From assembly GCF_003258945.1 (NCBI RefSeq), contig NZ_QLIX01000003.1, forward strand, positions 62,001 through 126,000: 64,000 nucleotides of DNA. Reading direction: 5' to 3'. Origin of the DNA: Roseicella frigidaeris (GTDB lineage Bacteria; Pseudomonadota; Alphaproteobacteria; Acetobacterales; Acetobacteraceae). Below are positions 60,066 to 64,000 of this stretch, one piece after another. The position numbers and the translations under genes are program-made. The notes below the pieces were generated by a model. The model saw only the letters and a list, made by a program, of their open reading frames with translations, ran no database searches and was not told the origin of the DNA. The number at the start of each line of letters is the position of its first letter. Position 1 is the stretch's first letter.

Positions 60066-60887
60066 TCAGATCTCGTCGCGCACCTGCGCATGCGCCAGGA
60101 GCGCGAAGAGGCCCGTGCCGCCCACGAGGTTCCCGATGAGGGCGGGGATGATGACGAAGACGACCGCATGCGTCGCGGTGAGCTGCCCGTCGAAGACCAG
60201 GAGGAACGCCTCGGCGGCGCCGGCCACCACATGGGTGAAGTCGCCGAGGGCGATGGCATAGGTCAGCGCCAGCACGATCAGGAACTCGCTGCCGGGCGAG
60301 CCGGCGCGGAGCCAGGCGACCGAGGCGATCAGGAAGCCGGCCGGCACGCCCTGCAGCAGCAGCTCGAGCGGCGTCTTCAGGAGAAGCTGGCCCGACACCT
60401 CGAGCATCGCGCCGCGCAGGGGCGCGCTCACGAGGTGGAGGTGCAGGTTGATCGCGGCCGCCGCGGCGGCGCCCACCATGTTCGCCGCGAAGACCACCGC
60501 CCAGAGCCGTGCCGTGGCCCCCAGCTTGCGCCAGTCCGGCGCCGCCATGACCGGCAGCACCGAGACGATGGTCTGCTCGGTGAAGAGCTGCATGCGGCCG
60601 AGGATGACCATCAGGAAGCCGAGGGTGTAGCCGAGATCCGCCACCGGCTCCCGCCAGGCCGCCCCGGCGGGCAGCTTGTGGTGCAGGGCGCCCTCCGCGA
60701 TGACGGACGCCATGATGGTCACGCCGCCGGCCAGGCCCGACCAGGCCAGGGAGCGGACCGGCCGCGCCAGCTCCTCCTCCCCCTGGCGGCGCACGACGTG
60801 GTAGATGACCGGCGAACGAGGCGCGGCGCGCTCCGTGACGTCTTCCTGCTCCTTCGCAGTCAGGTCCCTGCGGCCTGCATCGGGCAT
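60066..60887 (-). CDS. Formate/nitrite transporter-family channel (YfdC-like)
   Basis: 273 residues from ATG 60887, behind GGAGG. About six membrane segments: LAWSGLAGGVTIMASVIAEG, LGYTLGFLMVILGRMQLFTE, LWAVVFAANMVGAAAAAAIN, and three more to the C terminus. The QLFTEQT and FVIIPALIGNLVGGTGLFA blocks are those of the FNT family, though YfdC-type members lack clear substrate data. It would form a pentameric anion channel for formate, nitrite or similar. It is divergent from the acetyltransferase gene. Confidence 0.88.
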   Translation of the reverse strand: MPDAGRRDLTAKEQEDVTERAAPRSPVIYHVVRRQGEEELARPVRSLAWSGLAGGVTIMASVIAEGALHHKLPAGAAWREPVADLGYTLGFLMVILGRMQLFTEQTIVSVLPVMAAPDWRKLGATARLWAVVFAANMVGAAAAAAINLHLHLVSAPLRGAMLEVSGQLLLKTPLELLLQGVPAGFLIASVAWLRAGSPGSEFLIVLALTYAIALGDFTHVVAGAAEAFLLVFDGQLTATHAVVFVIIPALIGNLVGGTGLFALLAHAQVRDEI

Positions 60888-60985
60888 ACTGCCGCCTCCG
60901 GATGGCGGAGTATAAGCTGCGGCCGGCCGGGCGGTTCCGCCGGCCAGCCGGCCGGGGGCGGCCGTTGCGCCGGGCGGGCCGCGGC

Positions 60986-61435
60986 ATGACGTCGCGGCAC
61001 GGGCTGGAACTCCGCGCCGCGACCGCCGCCGACATGGCCGGGCTGCATCTGCTGCTGTCCGCCGGCGGGCACGCCATGGCGGCGCCTGCCCTGGCCGCGC
61101 GGCTCGATGCCCTGCGCCAGGGCGCCGGCGCGGCCCTGGTCGCGCTGGAATGGGGGCCGCCGAGCGGCGTCTTGGCGCTGCACTGGTACCGGACGCTGCT
61201 GTCGGACCGGCCGGTGGCGCAGATCGATCTGCTGCTGGTCGGCGCCGAGGACCAGCGCCGGGGCATCGGGCGGCTGCTGGTGGAGGCCGCGGCCCAGCTG
61301 GCCCGGAATGCCGGCTGCGGGGCCATGGACATCGTCGCCGCGGACGACCAAGCATCGATGCGGGCCTTCTGCCACGCCCTCGGCTTCCTGCCGACCGGCC
61401 CCCGGTTCCGCCGCGCGCTCCGGAAGGGTCGCTAG
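60986..61435 (+). CDS. GNAT-family N-acetyltransferase
   Basis: 149 residues from ATG 60986, the start that gives a normal GNAT N terminus (LELRAATAADMAGLHLLL); ATG 60902 would add 28 arginine-rich residues. The acetyl-CoA loop is AEDQRRGIGRLLVEAAAQLA, and MRAFCHALGFLPTG is the C-terminal motif B. The substrate is unknown. The stop codon lies in a strong hairpin. Confidence 0.85.
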   Translation: MTSRHGLELRAATAADMAGLHLLLSAGGHAMAAPALAARLDALRQGAGAALVALEWGPPSGVLALHWYRTLLSDRPVAQIDLLLVGAEDQRRGIGRLLVEAAAQLARNAGCGAMDIVAADDQASMRAFCHALGFLPTGPRFRRALRKGR

Positions 61436-61472
61436 GGCGCTTCCCCTGAACACCGGTTCAGGAGAAGCGCCC
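61435..61472. terminator. Bidirectional hairpin between acetyltransferase and Bug gene
   Basis: GGGCGCTTC...CTGAAC-ACCG-GTTCAG...GAAGCGCCC: an outer 9-bp and an inner 6-bp perfect stem separated by a small internal loop. A moderately T-rich stretch (CTTTCGTTTT) follows on the plus strand. It lies between two convergent genes and ends both. This is the best terminator in the window. Confidence 0.75.
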
Positions 61473-61523
61473 CAGGCTTTCGTTTTCAGAGCATCTTCAT
61501 CGGCGACCGGCCTTGCGGGGCGG

Positions 61524-62492
61524 CTATTCCGGCTCGATCCCGGCCAGCCGGATGAGGCGGCCCCATTTCTCCCGCTCAACCGCGGCATAGGTGGCCGCCG
61601 CCTCGAGATCCATGGCCGTCGGTTCCACCAGCATGTCCCGCAACCGGGGCGCCACCGCCTCCGACTGGACGGCGGCGGCCACGAGGCGGTTGATCTGGTG
61701 CAGCAGCGGCCGGGGCGTCGTGCTGCGCAGGGCGATGCCCCAATACCCGCCCATCTCGAAGCCGGGCATCGTCTCGTTCATCGCCGGGATGTCGGGCCAG
61801 CGCGCGACCCGTCGCGGCATGCTCACCGCGAGGACGCGGAACTCGCCGGAGGCCAGGTACTGGTCGGCGGCGACCATGTCCAGGAAGACGAAGTGGATCA
61901 GGCCGGTGCGCAGGTCGCTGATGGCGTTGCCGAAGACCTTGTAGGAGACCTCCTCGAAATCGAGCTGCCCCAGGCGCTTGAACAAGGCGGCGGGAATGCG
62001 CGAGGAGGCGTTGAACCAGCCGGAGTTGCGCTGGCCCGGATGCCGGCGGAGATCCGCGACCAGGTCCTGGTAGCTGCCATAAGGGCTGGTGGCCGAGACC
62101 ATGAGGCAGCCGGCCGAGAGGCCGATAGGACAGGCCAGCATGAAGTCGCGCGCGGCGTCATAGGGCGGCTGCTTCAGCAGGTGCGGATTGGCCGAGAGCG
62201 TGGTGGTCGTCCCGAGGAGGACCGTGTGGCCATCGGCGGGCGCGTTGAGCACCGCGAGCGTGCCGACCACGCCGTTGCCGCCGGCCAGGTTCTCCACCAG
62301 GAAGGGCTTGCCCGTCATGGCCTGCATCTGCCGCGCCATCAGGCGGGCGATGAAATCGGAGGAGCCCCCGGCGGCGAAGGGGGCGACGATGCGCACCTGC
62401 TCGCGCGGGAAGGCCTGCTCCTGGGCCTCGGCCTGGCGGCCCAGCAGGCTGGCGGCGGCGATGCCCCCGCAGGCACGACGAGTGAGTTGCAT
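61524..62492 (-). CDS. Bug/TctC-family periplasmic solute-binding protein
   Basis: 322 residues from ATG 62492. The signal (TRRACGGIAAASLLGRQAEA) precedes VRIVAPFAAGGSSDFIARL and ENLAGGNGVVGTLAVLNAPA, the two Bug motifs. The CPIGLSAGCLMVSATSP region differs from the Bug protein at 32480, so the two bind different ligands. It is an orphan: no TctAB genes nearby. Confidence 0.9.
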   Translation of the reverse strand: MQLTRRACGGIAAASLLGRQAEAQEQAFPREQVRIVAPFAAGGSSDFIARLMARQMQAMTGKPFLVENLAGGNGVVGTLAVLNAPADGHTVLLGTTTTLSANPHLLKQPPYDAARDFMLACPIGLSAGCLMVSATSPYGSYQDLVADLRRHPGQRNSGWFNASSRIPAALFKRLGQLDFEEVSYKVFGNAISDLRTGLIHFVFLDMVAADQYLASGEFRVLAVSMPRRVARWPDIPAMNETMPGFEMGGYWGIALRSTTPRPLLHQINRLVAAAVQSEAVAPRLRDMLVEPTAMDLEAAATYAAVEREKWGRLIRLAGIEPE

Positions 62493-62683
62493 CGGCTTAG
62501 TTCCCCCCGGCGGCCAGTATACCGGATCCGGCGGGCAGCGCCTCCGGCCGCAGGCGGGGCCGGCAGTGCCCCCTGGGGCCACCGCCCGGTCGCGGGGGCG
62601 CGATCGGTTCGCGCGCGGCGCCACGGGCCGGGGAAGCCCGCCAAACCAGGGGGCTCAACGCAGTCAGTGATTTGGGGAGAAAA

Positions 62684-62760
62684 TGGCGCGCCCGAAGAGA
62701 TTCGAACTCCTGACCCCCAGATTCGTAGTCTGGTGCTCTATCCAGCTGAGCTACGGGCGC
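62684..62760 (-). tRNA. tRNA-Arg (anticodon ACG)
   Basis: The minus strand forms a cloverleaf: acceptor GCGCCCG/CGGGCGC, D-arm AGCTCAGCTGGATAGAGC, anticodon stem CCAGA/TCTGG with loop CTACGAA (ACG, read as inosine-CG), and T-arm GAGTTCGAATCTC. CCA is encoded. It shares most of its sequence with the tRNA-Arg at 48536. Confidence 0.96.
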
Positions 62761-62764
62761 GCAT

Positions 62765-62785
62765 CCCGCCTTGCGGCGAGGCGGG
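62765..62785 (-). terminator. Hairpin between leuB and tRNA-Arg
   Basis: CCCGCCT-TGCGGCG-AGGCGGG, a perfect 7-bp stem, lies about 55 bases after the leuB stop and just before the tRNA 5' end. No T tract. It probably separates the two transcripts. Confidence 0.4.
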
Positions 62786-62838
62786 CGAGATAGCGGAGGC
62801 AGCGCGGCGGCGCAACCCCCTCCCTCGCCCGAAATGCA

Positions 62839-63954
62839 TCAGGCGGCGAGCTTGTCGAGCTCGCGCAGCACGGCCTCGCCCATCACCGAGGTGCCGACCC
62901 GGGCCATGCCGGGCTGCATGATGTCGGCGGTGCGGAGGCCGCCGGCGAGGACCTTCTCGATCGCCGTCTCGAGCAGCGCCGCATCCTCCTCGAGCCCGAA
63001 GCTCCAGCGCAGCAGCATGGCGAAGGAGAGCATCTGGGCGCAGGGATTGGCGATGCCCTTGCCGGCGATGTCGGGCGCCGAGCCGTGGATCGGCTCGTAG
63101 AGCGCGTGCCGCTTGCCCGTGGCGGGATCGACCGCGCCGAGGGTCGCCGAGGGCAGCATGCCGAGCGAGCCGGTCAGCGCCGCGGCGAGGTCGGAGAGCA
63201 CGTCGCCGAACAGGTTGTTGCCGAGGATGACGTCGAACTGCTTCGGCCGGCTGCAGAGCTGCATGGCGCAGTTGTCGGCATACATGTTCTCGAGCGCGAC
63301 ATCCGGGTACTCGGCCTTCTGCACCTCGCCGACCACGGCGCGCCAGAGCCGGCCGGACTGCATGACATTGGCCTTCTCGACGCTCGTCACCTTGCCGCGC
63401 CGCTTGCGCGCCAGGTCGAAGGCGACGCGGGCGACGCGGGCGATCTCGTCCTCATGGTACACGTCGGTGTCGAAGCCGCGGCGCTTGCCGTCGGGCAGCG
63501 TCTCGACGCCGCGCGGCTCGCCGAAATAGATGCCGCCCACCGTCTCGCGCACCACCATGATGTCGACGCCGCGGACGATGTCGGGCTTCAGCGAGGAGGC
63601 CTCGACCAGCGGGTCCATCACCAGCGCCGGGCGGAGGTTGGCGAAGAGGCCGAGATCCTTGCGCAGCCGCAGGATGCCGAGCTCGGGCCGCTGCTCGAAG
63701 GGCAGGCTGTCCCATTTCGGGCCGCCGACGCTGCCGAAGAGCACGGCGTCCGCCGCCTTCGCCTTCTCCACCGTCTCGTCCGGGCAGGGGGAGCCGACGG
63801 CATCGATGGCGCCGCCGCCGACCAGGCCTTCCTCGATCTCGAAGGAGAGGGCGCGGCGGCGGTCCATCCAGTCGATGACGCGGCGCACCTCGTGCATCAC
63901 CTCGGGCCCGATGCCGTCGCCCGGCAGCACCAGGAGCTTCTTGTTCGCAGCCAT
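62839..63954 (-). CDS. leuB: 3-isopropylmalate dehydrogenase
   Basis: 371 residues. [12 protein letters not shown] opens the protein; [16 protein letters not shown] and [17 protein letters not shown] are substrate loops; [13 protein letters not shown] has the catalytic Lys; [20 protein letters not shown] holds the metal Asp residues, and [18 protein letters not shown] binds NAD. It oxidises and decarboxylates 3-isopropylmalate in leucine biosynthesis. GGAG precedes ATG 63954. The last 46 bases of the window upstream hold no gene start. Confidence 0.95.
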   Translation of the reverse strand: MAANKKLLVLPGDGIGPEVMHEVRRVIDWMDRRRALSFEIEEGLVGGGAIDAVGSPCPDETVEKAKAADAVLFGSVGGPKWDSLPFEQRPELGILRLRKDLGLFANLRPALVMDPLVEASSLKPDIVRGVDIMVVRETVGGIYFGEPRGVETLPDGKRRGFDTDVYHEDEIARVARVAFDLARKRRGKVTSVEKANVMQSGRLWRAVVGEVQKAEYPDVALENMYADNCAMQLCSRPKQFDVILGNNLFGDVLSDLAAALTGSLGMLPSATLGAVDPATGKRHALYEPIHGSAPDIAGKGIANPCAQMLSFAMLLRWSFGLEEDAALLETAIEKVLAGGLRTADIMQPGMARVGTSVMGEAVLRELDKLAA

Positions 63955-64000
63955 GGTCGTCTCCGTCCTCGCCGCCCGGCGGGCGGCGCATGCTTCATCC

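Noticed and set aside
48613-62683. The block between the tRNA-Arg genes as a recently integrated island
   Set aside because: No integrase, no clear direct repeat at a far end, and GC content and codon use like the rest of the window. Kept only as a weak hint among the findings.

Overview
This 64-kb window is bacterial chromosomal DNA of very high G+C, with coding sequence almost end to end, short intergenic gaps and many ATGA-type overlaps. Gene content points to an alphaproteobacterium, most likely Acetobacteraceae of the Roseomonas type. It has orphan Bug/TctC binding proteins, a DUF849 enzyme, a PaoABC-type molybdoenzyme, OpuC-type and Dpp-type ABC operons, and leuB. The family-level placement is inference from gene content.

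Region 1 (1-11.9 kb) is a surface-polysaccharide and lipid locus. It holds the 3' end of a GT4 glycosyltransferase, a 2450-residue type I polyketide/fatty-acid synthase ending in an ACP with no thioesterase, a PLP alpha-oxoamine synthase, a formyltransferase and a KpsS-like capsule protein. The set resembles the rhizobial rkp-1 capsule region (RkpA, RkpG, RkpJ). Its likely product is an amino-lipid used for capsule export or anchoring.

Region 2 (12-24 kb) is metabolic. It carries hchA, tag with a small membrane protein and an aldo/keto reductase, a secreted hypothetical protein, a DUF849 beta-keto acid cleavage enzyme, paoABC-like genes, an ABC exporter and a 2-oxoglutarate dioxygenase. Region 3 (24-32 kb) has a DctP-type binding protein directly followed by a hybrid histidine kinase, two convergent paralogous polysaccharide-deacetylase-fold hydrolases, and an M20 amidohydrolase of the allantoate/N-carbamoyl type. 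Region 4 (32-39.5 kb) has an overlapping operon (NDP-forming acyl-CoA synthetase, Bug protein, enoyl-CoA hydratase), cysK with a cupin, and a HemD-like gene overlapping a class II glutamine amidotransferase.

Region 5 (39.5-42.1 kb) is accessory. It has a transposase-derived DUF4096 protein without a DDE domain, a markedly AT-richer patch encoding a HEPN-like protein, and a Phd/VapC toxin-antitoxin pair. Region 6 (42.1-48.6 kb) has a methyltransferase, a frameshifted inositol-monophosphatase-family gene, a CDF metal exporter under a textbook MerR-type promoter with a divergent merR gene, an osmoprotectant ABC operon and tRNA-Arg(UCG). Region 7 (48.8-64 kb) has a flavin monooxygenase divergent from a complete peptide-type ABC transporter plus hydantoinase B/A operon, then a formate/nitrite-family channel, an acetyltransferase, another Bug protein, tRNA-Arg(ACG) and leuB.

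Two families of dispersed, hairpin-rich intergenic repeats run through the window. Family A has five copies, all in the same orientation, each ending within a few bases of a gene end or start. Family B has two good copies and a fragment. A separate 132-bp element at 23953-24084 has perfect 10-bp terminal inverted repeats enclosing two perfect hairpins.
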